Assembly: GCA_964549375.1 (NCBI GenBank)
Contig: CAZJWF010000003.1
Span: forward strand, 15,326-79,325
DNA from: JAHDDY01 sp964549375
GTDB lineage: Bacteria > Pseudomonadota > Alphaproteobacteria > Rhodobacterales > Rhodobacteraceae
Direction of reading: 5' to 3'
Length of the DNA: 64,000 nt
Under the pieces are notes generated by a model. It saw only the letters and a list, made by a program, of their open reading frames with translations, had not been told where the DNA came from and did not search any database. A program made the position numbers and the translations under genes. Shown here in pieces: positions 24,719 through 33,298 of the stretch (position 1 is the first letter of the stretch; each line of letters starts with the position of its first letter).

Positions 24719-24751
24719 GGGGGCATCTCGCAATATTAGGGCAATGCCCCC
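24719..24751 (+). terminator. Hairpin between aminotransferase and dehalogenase genes
   Basis: GGGGGCAT (24719-24726) and ATGCCCCC (24744-24751) form a perfect 8-bp stem with a 17-base loop, 30 bases before the dehalogenase ATG. There is no T-run, so it could be a leader structure of the next gene as well as a 3' end. Confidence 0.35.
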
Positions 24752-24781
24752 AAGCATCTCCACGCCCCTAGGATACAGGCC

Positions 24782-25504
24782 ATGAAACTCACCGACTTCA
24801 AAGCACTTACCTTCGATGTTTATGGCACGCTGATCGACTGGGAGAGTGGTATGGTCGCGGGTCTAAAACCCCTGACCGACCGCGTCGGTCACGCGCTGAC
24901 CCGTGACCAAATTCTAGAGGCCCATGCCTTCCACGAATCCACCACGCAGGCGCAAACCCCCGGCAAAATCTATTCGCAGCTATTGGCGACAACCTATCGC
25001 CGCCTCGCCGAAGAATGGAATGTCGAGGTCACTTGGGCCGAGTGCCTGACCTACGGAGCATCTGTCGAACACTGGCCCGCCTTCCCCGACAGTGCCGAGG
25101 CCCTCGCCTATCTCAAACAACACTACAAACTGATCGTCTTGTCGAATGTCGACAATGCCAGCTTCTCGCACAGCAACACCAAACTCGGCGTCACCTTCGA
25201 TGGCGTCTACACCGCCGAAGACGTTGGCGCGTACAAACCGTCAGACGCCAACTTCGACTACATGCTGACAAATCTGACCCGCCTCGGCATCTGCAAACAA
25301 CACATCCTGCACACGGCGGAGAGCATGTTCCACGATCATGGACCCGCTAATCGCCATAGCCTCGCCAACTGCTGGATCTACCGCCGTCACGCCCAAGAAG
25401 GCTTCGGCGCGACCATGAACCCCGGCGACATGCCAAAGGTCGATTTCACCTTCAACAGCATGGCCAAACTCGCCGAGGCGCATAAGGCGGAGCTGGCGGG
25501 ATAG
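24782..25504 (+). CDS. Haloacid dehalogenase, type II
   Basis: This 240-residue HAD-superfamily protein has the nucleophile motif LTFDVYGTLIDWESGM with Asp12, a motif 2 strand KLIVLSNVDN, the lysine in GAYKPSDANFDYML, and a final region HTAESMFHDHGPA where the acidic loop should sit. The DVYGTL.DW start and overall length are characteristic of (S)-2-haloacid dehalogenases, which hydrolyse 2-haloalkanoic acids to 2-hydroxyacids; many annotated members have other phosphatase-like or unknown substrates. It appears to be a single-gene unit. Confidence 0.85.
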   Translation: MKLTDFKALTFDVYGTLIDWESGMVAGLKPLTDRVGHALTRDQILEAHAFHESTTQAQTPGKIYSQLLATTYRRLAEEWNVEVTWAECLTYGASVEHWPAFPDSAEALAYLKQHYKLIVLSNVDNASFSHSNTKLGVTFDGVYTAEDVGAYKPSDANFDYMLTNLTRLGICKQHILHTAESMFHDHGPANRHSLANCWIYRRHAQEGFGATMNPGDMPKVDFTFNSMAKLAEAHKAELAG

Positions 25505-25696
25505 TTTTGCAGGAATTGCACGGTTTTTCGCTCCGTTGACGGATGGTTTGAGCAGGCAAAGGCCACCCCATCCGAAATCCCCCTAAATATCGGGTATTAG
25601 GGCCGAAAATCGCCCCGCAACGCTTGCTCAAATCGGCTCTCCAGCCTATAAAAATCAAGAAAAGTTGAGGCCCCTGAACGGCCACGGAGAGTTCTT

Positions 25697-28492
25697 TTGA
25701 GCGACGAGCAAGACCCACCCGAAGATACCCCTTCGGATACCCCGCCAGAGCGCCCACAATTCGACGGCCCCAGTATTTCGGTCGAAGAAGAAATGAAGAC
25801 CTCGTTCCTCGACTATTCGATGAGCGTGATTGTCTCGCGTGCGATTCCCGATCTGCGCGACGGCTTGAAGCCTGTTCACCGCCGCATACTGTTTGGCATG
25901 AGCGAGGGTGGTTACGACTACAACAAACCCTACAAAAAATCGGCGCGTCTCGTTGGTGATGTCATGGGTAAGTATCACCCGCATGGTGATACCGCGATCT
26001 ACGACGCGATGGTCCGCATGGCGCAAGACTTCTCGATGTCCGTCATGCTTGCAGACGGGCAGGGCAACTTCGGCTCGATGGACGGCGATAACCCTGCCGC
26101 GATGCGCTATACTGAAGTTCGGATGGCGAAGGTCGCCGAAGAACTGCTCAAAGACCTCGATAAAAACACCGTCGACTTTCAACCGAACTACTCGAATGAA
26201 TTTCAGGAACCGATGGTCTTGCCAGCACGGTTTCCGAACCTGCTGGTCAATGGCTCGCAAGGCATCGCGGTTGGCATGGCGACGAACATCCCGCCTCATA
26301 ACCTAGGCGAGATCATCGACGGCACGCTGGCGCTGATTGATAACCCTGACCTCGAAGTCAGCGATTTAATGGAATATATCCCTGGACCAGACTTTCCGAC
26401 GGGTGGCTTGATGCTTGGTCAATCCGGGGCGCGCAAAGCGTATATGGACGGGCGCGGCTCGATTATGATGCGCGCCAAGACGTCTATCGAAGAAATCCGC
26501 AAAGATCGCTACGCGATCGTCATGACCGAGATCCCTTATCAGATGAACAAGGGAACGCTAGAGGCTCGGATTAACGAGCTGGTAAAAGAGAAAAAAGTCG
26601 AAGGCGTCGCCGATGTCCGCGACGAATCCAACCGCCACGGCGTTCGCTTTGTGGTGGAACTAAAACGCGACGCAACGGCGGAAGTTGTCCTCAATCAATT
26701 GTTCCGCTTCACGCCAATGCAAACCAGCTTTGGCGCAAACATGCTGGCGCTGAACAATGGCCGTCCAGAGCAGATGGATCTGAAGCGCATCTTGAGCAGC
26801 TTCATTGCCTTCCGCGAAGAAGTCATTGCCCGGCGCACCGCCTTTGATCTGAATAAGGCTCGCGAGCGCGCGCACATATTGTGCGGTCTTGCGGTCGCCG
26901 TCGAAAATATCGACGAAGTCGTCGCGCTGATCCGAGGGTCGGCGGATGCAGGCGAGGCCCGCGAAAAGCTGATGGGCAAAGACTGGCCCGCCACGGAAAT
27001 CGCGCCGTATATCAAGCTTATCGACGATCCAACTCATACGATCAATGATGATGGCAGCTATCGCCTCTCGGAAATTCAGGCCCGTGCCATCCTCGATTTG
27101 CGCTTGCAACGTCTGACGGCTCTGGGTGTTGAAGAGATCACGAACGAGCTAAAAGAACTCGCGGAAAAGATCATCGACTTCCTCGATATTCTTGGGTCTC
27201 GTGAGCGTATCTTGGCGATTATCTCTGAAGAAATGACGGCGGTAAAAGACGAATTCGCTGTGCCGCGCCGGACGGAGATTGTCGAAAGCCTTGCTGATTT
27301 CGACGACGAAGACCTGATTGAGCCTGAAGACATGGTCGTCACTGCGACGCATTCCGGCTACGTCAAGCGGACGCCGCTGGCCGAATACCGCTCGCAAAAA
27401 CGCGGTGGCAAGGGTCTGATGGGCATGTCGACAAAAGACGAAGATTTCGTCACGCGCCTGTTCTCGGCCAATACGCTCACGCCGGTCCTGTTTTTCACGA
27501 CTGACGGCATTGTCTACAAACTCAAGACATGGCGTTTACCGCAAGGTGGCCGCAACGCGAAGGGCAAGGCGCTGGTCAACTTGTTGCCGATTGAGCCTGG
27601 GGTTTCAATCGCGGCGATGATGCCTGTGGATGCACCTGAGGAAGAGTGGAGCAATCTCCAGATTGTCTTCTGTACCTCTGACGGCCAAGTCCGCCGGAAC
27701 GAGCTGTCTGATTTCGTCAATGTCAAAGCCAATGGCAAGATCGCAATGAAACTGCCAGAGGACGTGCGCCTCATCTCTGCGCAAATCTGCTCGCCGGACA
27801 ACGATGTCCTGCTGTCCTCGAAACTCGGTAAAGCCATCCGCTTCCCTATCGATTCAGAAGTTCGTGTCTTCAAGGGGCGCGACTCCACTGGCGTGCGGGG
27901 CATGAAACTGACGGAGGGCGATGAGATCGTCTCGATGTGCGTGCTTCAAAATGTCGATCGCACGACCGAAGAAGCCCGTGCTTATCTCAAGATGCGTCGC
28001 CAGATGGCAGGCGATGACGACTCTGGTCCGTCCGACGATGACGAGGATGTCGCAGATACCGCAATCTCGCAGGAACGTTATATCGAGTTGGGCGCACAGG
28101 AAGAATTTATTCTCACGGTCGCTGAAAACGGCATTGGCAAGCGAACTTCATCCTACGAATATCGCCCGATGCGGCGGGGCGGGCAGGGCGTGACCGCAAT
28201 GGCTCTCTCGGCCAATAAAAAGGGCGGTGCGACCCACATCGTCGCGACCTTCCCGGTTGAAGAAGGCGATCAATGCATGTTGGTCACAGATACCGGACAG
28301 TCGATCCGCTGCGGTGTCTCAGGTGTCTCCGTTCGCTCGCGCAGTGCCGGCGGTGTTTGGATGCTCCGTACCGCCGAAGAGGAGCGCGTCGTCTCAGTCG
28401 CGCGTCTGGCAGAACAAAGCGATGATGAGGAAGGCGAGGACGGCAATGCCGGAGGGGCACCTACCGCCGAAGGCGAGACGCCGAAGGAGTAA
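25697..28492 (+). CDS. gyrA: DNA gyrase subunit A
   Basis: The 931-residue protein has the type IIA topoisomerase cleavage core: LKPVHRRIL, KSARLVGDVMGKYHPHGD, and AAMRYTE with catalytic Tyr138, then a six-bladed C-terminal domain that starts after the GyrA box (QKRGGKG), which marks GyrA and not ParC. The quinolone-determining positions corresponding to E. coli Ser83 and Asp87 are Thr99 and Asp103. The start is TTG at 25697 with GGAGA upstream; the first downstream ATG lies inside the conserved core. The C-terminus is strongly acidic (SDDEEGEDGN). With GyrB it introduces negative supercoils. Confidence 0.97.
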   Translation: MSDEQDPPEDTPSDTPPERPQFDGPSISVEEEMKTSFLDYSMSVIVSRAIPDLRDGLKPVHRRILFGMSEGGYDYNKPYKKSARLVGDVMGKYHPHGDTAIYDAMVRMAQDFSMSVMLADGQGNFGSMDGDNPAAMRYTEVRMAKVAEELLKDLDKNTVDFQPNYSNEFQEPMVLPARFPNLLVNGSQGIAVGMATNIPPHNLGEIIDGTLALIDNPDLEVSDLMEYIPGPDFPTGGLMLGQSGARKAYMDGRGSIMMRAKTSIEEIRKDRYAIVMTEIPYQMNKGTLEARINELVKEKKVEGVADVRDESNRHGVRFVVELKRDATAEVVLNQLFRFTPMQTSFGANMLALNNGRPEQMDLKRILSSFIAFREEVIARRTAFDLNKARERAHILCGLAVAVENIDEVVALIRGSADAGEAREKLMGKDWPATEIAPYIKLIDDPTHTINDDGSYRLSEIQARAILDLRLQRLTALGVEEITNELKELAEKIIDFLDILGSRERILAIISEEMTAVKDEFAVPRRTEIVESLADFDDEDLIEPEDMVVTATHSGYVKRTPLAEYRSQKRGGKGLMGMSTKDEDFVTRLFSANTLTPVLFFTTDGIVYKLKTWRLPQGGRNAKGKALVNLLPIEPGVSIAAMMPVDAPEEEWSNLQIVFCTSDGQVRRNELSDFVNVKANGKIAMKLPEDVRLISAQICSPDNDVLLSSKLGKAIRFPIDSEVRVFKGRDSTGVRGMKLTEGDEIVSMCVLQNVDRTTEEARAYLKMRRQMAGDDDSGPSDDDEDVADTAISQERYIELGAQEEFILTVAENGIGKRTSSYEYRPMRRGGQGVTAMALSANKKGGATHIVATFPVEEGDQCMLVTDTGQSIRCGVSGVSVRSRSAGGVWMLRTAEEERVVSVARLAEQSDDEEGEDGNAGGAPTAEGETPKE

Positions 28493-28498
28493 GCGTTA

Positions 28499-28527
28499 GC
28501 CCCAGAGAAGTCCGGGGCGTCCTTTTT
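28499..28527 (+). terminator. Probable gyrA terminator
   Basis: GCCCC (28499-28503) pairs with GGGGC (28514-28518), followed by a run of five T at 28523-28527, 6 bases past the gyrA stop. The stem is short, so it may be leaky. Confidence 0.5.
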
Positions 28528-28552
28528 CAGCTCTTTGCAACCCGGAGTGCCC

Positions 28553-29734
28553 ATGACGGACGTCATTCTCACCATTAATTCCGGGTCTTCGTCCATCAAG
28601 TTCGCCTTGTTTCCTGCTGGCAATGCGAATGTGGATGCCGTTATGCGCGGTAAGATTACGGGTATCGGCAATCAACCTGTCGTCGAAGCCAAGCGTGACG
28701 GCGCACGGGTAATTTTTAAGGCGCCGCTGGATGATGTCGCGCCTGATGCACGGCATGAATGGTTGATTTCTCGACTGCTACAATGTCTCAACGACGACTT
28801 CGCTGATCTGAATCCGGTCGCCGTCGGACATCGTGTTGTACATGGCGGGCAAGCCTTCACCGACCATACGCGGGTGACGCCAGAAACCCTAACGGCCATG
28901 CGGGCGCTTACGTCTCTTGCCCCGCTGCATCAGCCGATGAACCTCGCGGCAATTGATGCGATTGCGGATCGTTATCCCGATCTGCCCCAAGTCGCTTGTT
29001 TCGATACTGCATTCCACAGGACTCAGCCTCGCTTGGCGCAGATGTTTGGTTTGCCGCGAGAGCTGACCGATGATGGCATCATTCGATATGGATTTCACGG
29101 TCTCAGCTATGATTTTATCGCTAGTATTCTGCCGGATCTCCTTGGTGAGCGAGCTGACGGTAAAGTCATCGTCGCGCATCTCGGCAATGGGGCCAGCATG
29201 TGCGCGATGCAGAGCCGTCAATCGGTCGCGACCACAATGGGCTTTACGGCCCTCGATGGTCTGATCATGGGCCGCCGGTGCGGGTCGTTGGACCCCGGTG
29301 TCGCGCTGCATTTGGCCGAACAAGAAGGCATGACCGTCGCCGAAATTCACGAACTTCTCTATCGGAAATCGGGTTTGCTGGGCGTGTCGGGTGTCAGTAA
29401 TTCCATGCAAGATCTTGAGGCGAATGATAGCGCTGATGCCCGCGAAGCCATTGATCTTTTCTGTTATCGCGCGCGCCAACAAATCGGGTCGCTTGCGGCG
29501 TCGCTCGGCGGCCTTGATGCGTTGATCTTTACCGCTGGGATTGGCGAACATTCGGCGCAAACCCGCGCTGGCATTGCCGCAGACCTCGGTTGGCTTGGAG
29601 TTCACCTCGACCATTCTGCGAATGAGCGCGGCGATAAATATTTCCACGCTCGCGAAAGTCGTGTTGCGTTGGTTAAGATTCCGACGGATGAAGAGGATGT
29701 CATCGCTCGCGCGACGCGCAGATTGGCTGCATAA
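28553..29734 (+). CDS. ackA: Acetate kinase (acetate/propionate kinase family)
   Basis: This 393-residue kinase has the family signatures: ILTINSGSSSIKFALF at the N-terminus, CFDTAFHRTQP, RYGFHGLSYDF, AHLGNGASMCAM, and FTAGIGEHSAQTR. It converts acetate and ATP to acetyl phosphate and ADP, reversibly, in the cytosol. The ATG at 28553 is preceded by CGGAG. No phosphotransacetylase gene is adjacent in this window; the genes either side are gyrA and a convergent dehydratase. A propionate or butyrate preference cannot be excluded. Confidence 0.93.
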   Translation: MTDVILTINSGSSSIKFALFPAGNANVDAVMRGKITGIGNQPVVEAKRDGARVIFKAPLDDVAPDARHEWLISRLLQCLNDDFADLNPVAVGHRVVHGGQAFTDHTRVTPETLTAMRALTSLAPLHQPMNLAAIDAIADRYPDLPQVACFDTAFHRTQPRLAQMFGLPRELTDDGIIRYGFHGLSYDFIASILPDLLGERADGKVIVAHLGNGASMCAMQSRQSVATTMGFTALDGLIMGRRCGSLDPGVALHLAEQEGMTVAEIHELLYRKSGLLGVSGVSNSMQDLEANDSADAREAIDLFCYRARQQIGSLAASLGGLDALIFTAGIGEHSAQTRAGIAADLGWLGVHLDHSANERGDKYFHARESRVALVKIPTDEEDVIARATRRLAA

Positions 29735-29804
29735 GTTACCGATTGAACGCGGTTCTGTCTGCTCCCTTTGGATCTTGAACGGGCCCGCGAGTCGTGCGTG
29801 TGCA

Positions 29805-31310
29805 TTACATTACAGCGCCAATCTGCCAGGGTACAAATTCATAGTCTCCGAGGCCCTGCGCCTCCGATTTCGTTTCCTCACCGGAGGCAACGCGCAGCAG
29901 GTGATCGTAGATTTCGCGCCCAACCTGTTCAACGGTTGCTTCGCCGGAAAGGATACGCCCCGCGTCCACATCCATATCCTCAATCATTCGGCCATACATT
30001 TCAGAGTTCGTTGCGATCTTAAGTGACGGTGCTGGTTTTGCGCCGAATGCGGAGCCTCGTCCTGTCGTGAAGGTGACAAGATTACATCCGCTTGCGATTT
30101 GCCCGGTGACACTGGCGGGGTCATAGCCGGGGCTATCCATGAAGGTAAAACCCTTCGCCGTGATGGGTTCGGCGTATTTGTACACTCCGGTTAGTGGGCT
30201 GGTTCCTCCCTTGGCGGCGGCCCCGAGAGATTTTTCCAAAATCGTCGTTAGGCCGCCTTTTTTGTTGCCGGGAGAGGGATTGTTATCCATCGAGCCTTTG
30301 TTGCGGGTGGTATAATCTTCCCACCATTTGATCAGGCTGATCAGACGTTCTCCTGTCTTTGTATCCACGGCGCGGCGGGTGAGCAGATGTTCGGCACCGT
30401 AAATCTCTGGCGTCTCCGCCAATACACCCGTCCCGCCTTGGGCGACCAGCAAATCACAGGCATGGCCAAGCGCAGGATTGGCGGTGATCCCTGACCAAGC
30501 GTCCGAGCCTCCGCATTGTAGCGCGACCATCAGTTCTGACGCAGGGCATGGCGTCCGTTCGAACGCGTTGGCGAGCGGCAGCATGGCGCGGATCTTTTCG
30601 ACACCGATCTCGACGGTTCGGCGCAGGCCCGCGACGTCCTGAATATTCATCGCATGAAAGAGCGGGCCATTCTTGATCCCCCAAGCCTCTAACAACCACT
30701 CGATCTGGTTCATTTCGCATCCCAGACCGACCATCAGCACGCCAGCGATATTGGGATGGCGGGCATAGCCCCACATGACCCGCTGCAAAGCCTCAAAGCC
30801 TTCGCCATCTCCCGCCATGCCGCAGCCGGTGCCGTGAACGAAAGCGGTGACGCCATCGACATTGGGAAAATTTGACAGTTCTTCTGGGCCGAACGCGCTG
30901 GCGATCTGGCGGGCGGCGGTGGCAGAACAATTTACGCTCGTGATAACGGCTATGAAATTGCGCGTTCCGACGCGGCCATTCTCGCGCTGAAATCCCATGA
31001 AAGTGTCCGTCTGTGTCGCGGGAGCGATGGGGCGCAAGTCGGTCGAAAATTCGTAATCGAGGTCCGTATTCCGAAACGTGACGTTGTGCGTATGCACATG
31101 CGCGCCCGCCGCGATGTCTTCTGACGCATAACCGATCACTTGAGCGTATTTGCGGATTGCCTCGCCTTCTTTGATAACGGTGGTTGCGATCTTGTGCCCG
31201 CGTGGAATCATCGCGGCCGCGATTGTGTTTTCGACAGGCGTACCGACTTCTAGCGGACGAATGGCAGTGACGACAGTATCGGATGGATCGAGACGAACGG
31301 TATCGGTCAT
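29805..31310 (-). CDS. UxaA family dehydratase (altronate/galactarate dehydratase-like)
   Basis: In this 501-residue protein, residues 10-95 form the small SAF-type domain (VGTPVENTIAAAMIPRGHKIA ... HVHTHNV, split here for brevity as two ends of the domain). The main body has RVGTRNFIAVITSVNCSA, HGTGCGM, GCEMNQIEWL and ALQCGGSDAWSGITANPALG, all typical of altronate and D-galactarate dehydratases, iron-dependent lyases of sugar acids. The ATG at 31310 has AAAGG 7 bases upstream. It lies 10 bases after the PhyH gene on the same strand, so the two are an operon. True substrate could be another aldonate or aldarate. Confidence 0.87.
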   Translation of the reverse strand: MTDTVRLDPSDTVVTAIRPLEVGTPVENTIAAAMIPRGHKIATTVIKEGEAIRKYAQVIGYASEDIAAGAHVHTHNVTFRNTDLDYEFSTDLRPIAPATQTDTFMGFQRENGRVGTRNFIAVITSVNCSATAARQIASAFGPEELSNFPNVDGVTAFVHGTGCGMAGDGEGFEALQRVMWGYARHPNIAGVLMVGLGCEMNQIEWLLEAWGIKNGPLFHAMNIQDVAGLRRTVEIGVEKIRAMLPLANAFERTPCPASELMVALQCGGSDAWSGITANPALGHACDLLVAQGGTGVLAETPEIYGAEHLLTRRAVDTKTGERLISLIKWWEDYTTRNKGSMDNNPSPGNKKGGLTTILEKSLGAAAKGGTSPLTGVYKYAEPITAKGFTFMDSPGYDPASVTGQIASGCNLVTFTTGRGSAFGAKPAPSLKIATNSEMYGRMIEDMDVDAGRILSGEATVEQVGREIYDHLLRVASGEETKSEAQGLGDYEFVPWQIGAVM

Positions 31311-31320
31311 TGATGAACCT

Positions 31321-32253
31321 TTAGGCGCAGAACGGAGCGTCGCTTGTCCAGCGGTGAATTGGAATATGCGGTGCGACAGCAAGACGGGTACGGGCGTCTT
31401 CCCACAGCGTCCGCATGGCTTGCCAGTCTCTCAGTTCGCTACTCGGATTGGTACGACTGCGTGCGATGAACTCCGGAAAATGGGAGCGGCCTGTTGGTTC
31501 GCCAGTGCGATTATAGCGAATGTCAAAGGACCAACGAAATTTGTCGGTCTGGTTGACGAGCGAGCCGTGCGGCGTCAACGGATCAAAGATGACTACACCA
31601 CCTGCGCGCACAGGCAGAGGCGAGGCTTTTGCTTCGTCGATAAACCCATCCGCAATGCCGGTCTGGGTTTTGGGACAATGCGGCAGCATCTCACCTCTAT
31701 GACTGCACGGCACGACTTGCAAGCAGCCGTTTTCGGGCGTCGCGTCGGTGATGGCGCACCAGACTGTGACCATCTTGGTCTCGTCGGCTTCTTCCAGTGC
31801 GACGGCGCGATCCTGATGCCAGTCGGTCGAGGTGACATGAGGCCGGACCTCATCGCCCGACAAAGCCGTCGCCGGGGGCTTGATGCGAATGTGCTGAATC
31901 GGGTTGGAGGTGATTTCTGGTCCGATCAGGTCTTCGACGAGATCGAGCATTCTCTCGCCGGTGATAAGGTTGAACACCGCAGGCCCGAAATGCATTGGCG
32001 TATCGACATGGATCGTGTCACCCGGCAGTGAGCAATCCATCGGTTGAAACCAATCACATCCGGCGCGGTATGCCTCCAGTAAACGCGGTTCCCAACCTTC
32101 AGCTTTACCTACCAATCCCTCATTTTCCCAGACGGCGTATAGGCGATCAAGCAGTTCGGCATATTCCGTTTTGATCTCAGCCGTGTCGAAAACATCGTTG
32201 ACGACGAGATAGCCTTCGGCGGCGAAGAACTCTTGCTGTTGTGGGGTCAGCAT
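31321..32253 (-). CDS. Phytanoyl-CoA dioxygenase (PhyH) family protein
   Basis: The 310-residue Fe(II)/2-oxoglutarate dioxygenase has the metal triad His146-x-Asp148 (STDWHQDRA) and distal His219 (DPLTPHGS), with Arg230 or Arg236 (KFRWSFDIRYN) placed to bind 2-oxoglutarate. Members hydroxylate many small molecules, including phytanoyl-CoA, ectoine and sugar-like compounds. It precedes the UxaA-type dehydratase by 10 bases in the same operon, so hydroxylation of a sugar-acid or related compound ahead of dehydration is a reasonable guess but not shown. Confidence 0.88.
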   Translation of the reverse strand: MLTPQQQEFFAAEGYLVVNDVFDTAEIKTEYAELLDRLYAVWENEGLVGKAEGWEPRLLEAYRAGCDWFQPMDCSLPGDTIHVDTPMHFGPAVFNLITGERMLDLVEDLIGPEITSNPIQHIRIKPPATALSGDEVRPHVTSTDWHQDRAVALEEADETKMVTVWCAITDATPENGCLQVVPCSHRGEMLPHCPKTQTGIADGFIDEAKASPLPVRAGGVVIFDPLTPHGSLVNQTDKFRWSFDIRYNRTGEPTGRSHFPEFIARSRTNPSSELRDWQAMRTLWEDARTRLAVAPHIPIHRWTSDAPFCA

Positions 32254-32456
32254 CTCAAAGAACTCCGAGGGGGAATGTTGCCGAAAGCAGCTATTTTAGA
32301 ACGCTCGGGGACAATGTCGATCTGCGAATGACGTCATCGAGCGGCAATCAGGCCAAACCTTCCGCTTCTCGCACATGCGATGACTAGTATATTGTCCTCA
32401 AAATCTCTGAATTGCGGGATTTTCTGACTTAGGTATCAACCGCTATTTGATTTATG

Positions 32457-32467
32457 TTGCGGTGCAG
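32457..32467. promoter_or_regulatory. Candidate PhaR-type operator upstream of phaB
   Basis: TTGC-GGT-GCAG at 32457-32467 is one base off the CTGC-N3-GCAG pattern described for the PHB regulator PhaR in Rhodobacter-type bacteria. It lies 85 bases upstream of phaB, in the 298-base divergent region between phaB and the PhyH gene. Short motif, so chance occurrence is possible. Confidence 0.35.
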
Positions 32468-32551
32468 CAAATTCTTTGGTAGCGCAAGGCACGGATTGCC
32501 GATAGGTGTCGCGCAACATTATTGCTCAAAATCAAGCAAGGAGCTTCGTTT

Positions 32552-33277
32552 ATGTCCAGAGTGGCGATTGTAACCGGCGGAACACGCGGTATTGGCGCGG
32601 CAATTAGCACGGCACTGAAGGCAAAAGGGTACACGGTTGCAGCGAGTTACGCGGGCAATGACGATGCGGCAAACGCGTTCAAGGAAGAAACGGGCATCCC
32701 GGTTTATAAATGGGACGTTGCTGATTTCGACGCCTGCGCCGCTGGTATCAAACAAATCGAAGCTGATCTTGGACCTGTCGAAGTCCTCATCAACAACGCT
32801 GGCATCACGAAGGATGGCGCTTTCCACAAGATGAGTCTTGAGCAATGGCAAGCCGTCATCAACACGAACCTCAACGGCCTATTCAACATGACCCGCAACG
32901 TCTGGGAAGGGATGCGCGAGCGCGGTTTTGGGCGGATCGTCAATATCTCTTCGATCAACGGTCAAAAGGGTCAAGCGGGGCAAGCGAACTACTCTGCGGC
33001 CAAGGCTGGTGATCTCGGATTCACCAAAGCTCTGGCGCAAGAGGGCGCGCGTAAGGGCATCACGGTCAACGCGGTTTGCCCCGGCTATATCGGAACCGAA
33101 ATGGTGCGCGCAATTTCGCAAGACGTTCTCGACAAGCATATTCTACCGCACATTCCTGTTGGCCGCTTGGGTGAGCCGGAAGAGATTGCCCGTTGCGTGT
33201 CCTTCCTTGTTTCTGACGACGCGAGCTTTATTACTGGATCAACGCTTACCGCCAATGGCGGCCAATACTTCATCTGA
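32552..33277 (+). CDS. phaB: Acetoacetyl-CoA reductase
   Basis: This 241-residue short-chain dehydrogenase has TGGTRGIGAAIS at the N-terminus, NNAGITKDGAFHKM, and catalytic Ser-Tyr-Lys in NISSINGQKGQAGQANYSAAK. The ITKD and INGQKGQ.GQ.NYSAAK segments are typical of PhaB, the NADPH-dependent acetoacetyl-CoA reductase of polyhydroxybutyrate synthesis, and separate it from FabG. The ATG at 32552 has AAGGAG 8 bases upstream. The thiolase gene follows 21 bases later, in the usual phaB-phaA pairing, making 3-hydroxybutyryl-CoA from acetyl-CoA. Confidence 0.93.
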   Translation: MSRVAIVTGGTRGIGAAISTALKAKGYTVAASYAGNDDAANAFKEETGIPVYKWDVADFDACAAGIKQIEADLGPVEVLINNAGITKDGAFHKMSLEQWQAVINTNLNGLFNMTRNVWEGMRERGFGRIVNISSINGQKGQAGQANYSAAKAGDLGFTKALAQEGARKGITVNAVCPGYIGTEMVRAISQDVLDKHILPHIPVGRLGEPEEIARCVSFLVSDDASFITGSTLTANGGQYFI

Positions 33278-33298
33278 TCGCGCACAAGGAAGATAGAT

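Noticed and set aside
24590..24781. Minus-strand frames between aminotransferase and dehalogenase genes
   Set aside because: They extend antisense into the aminotransferase gene and lack ribosome binding sites.
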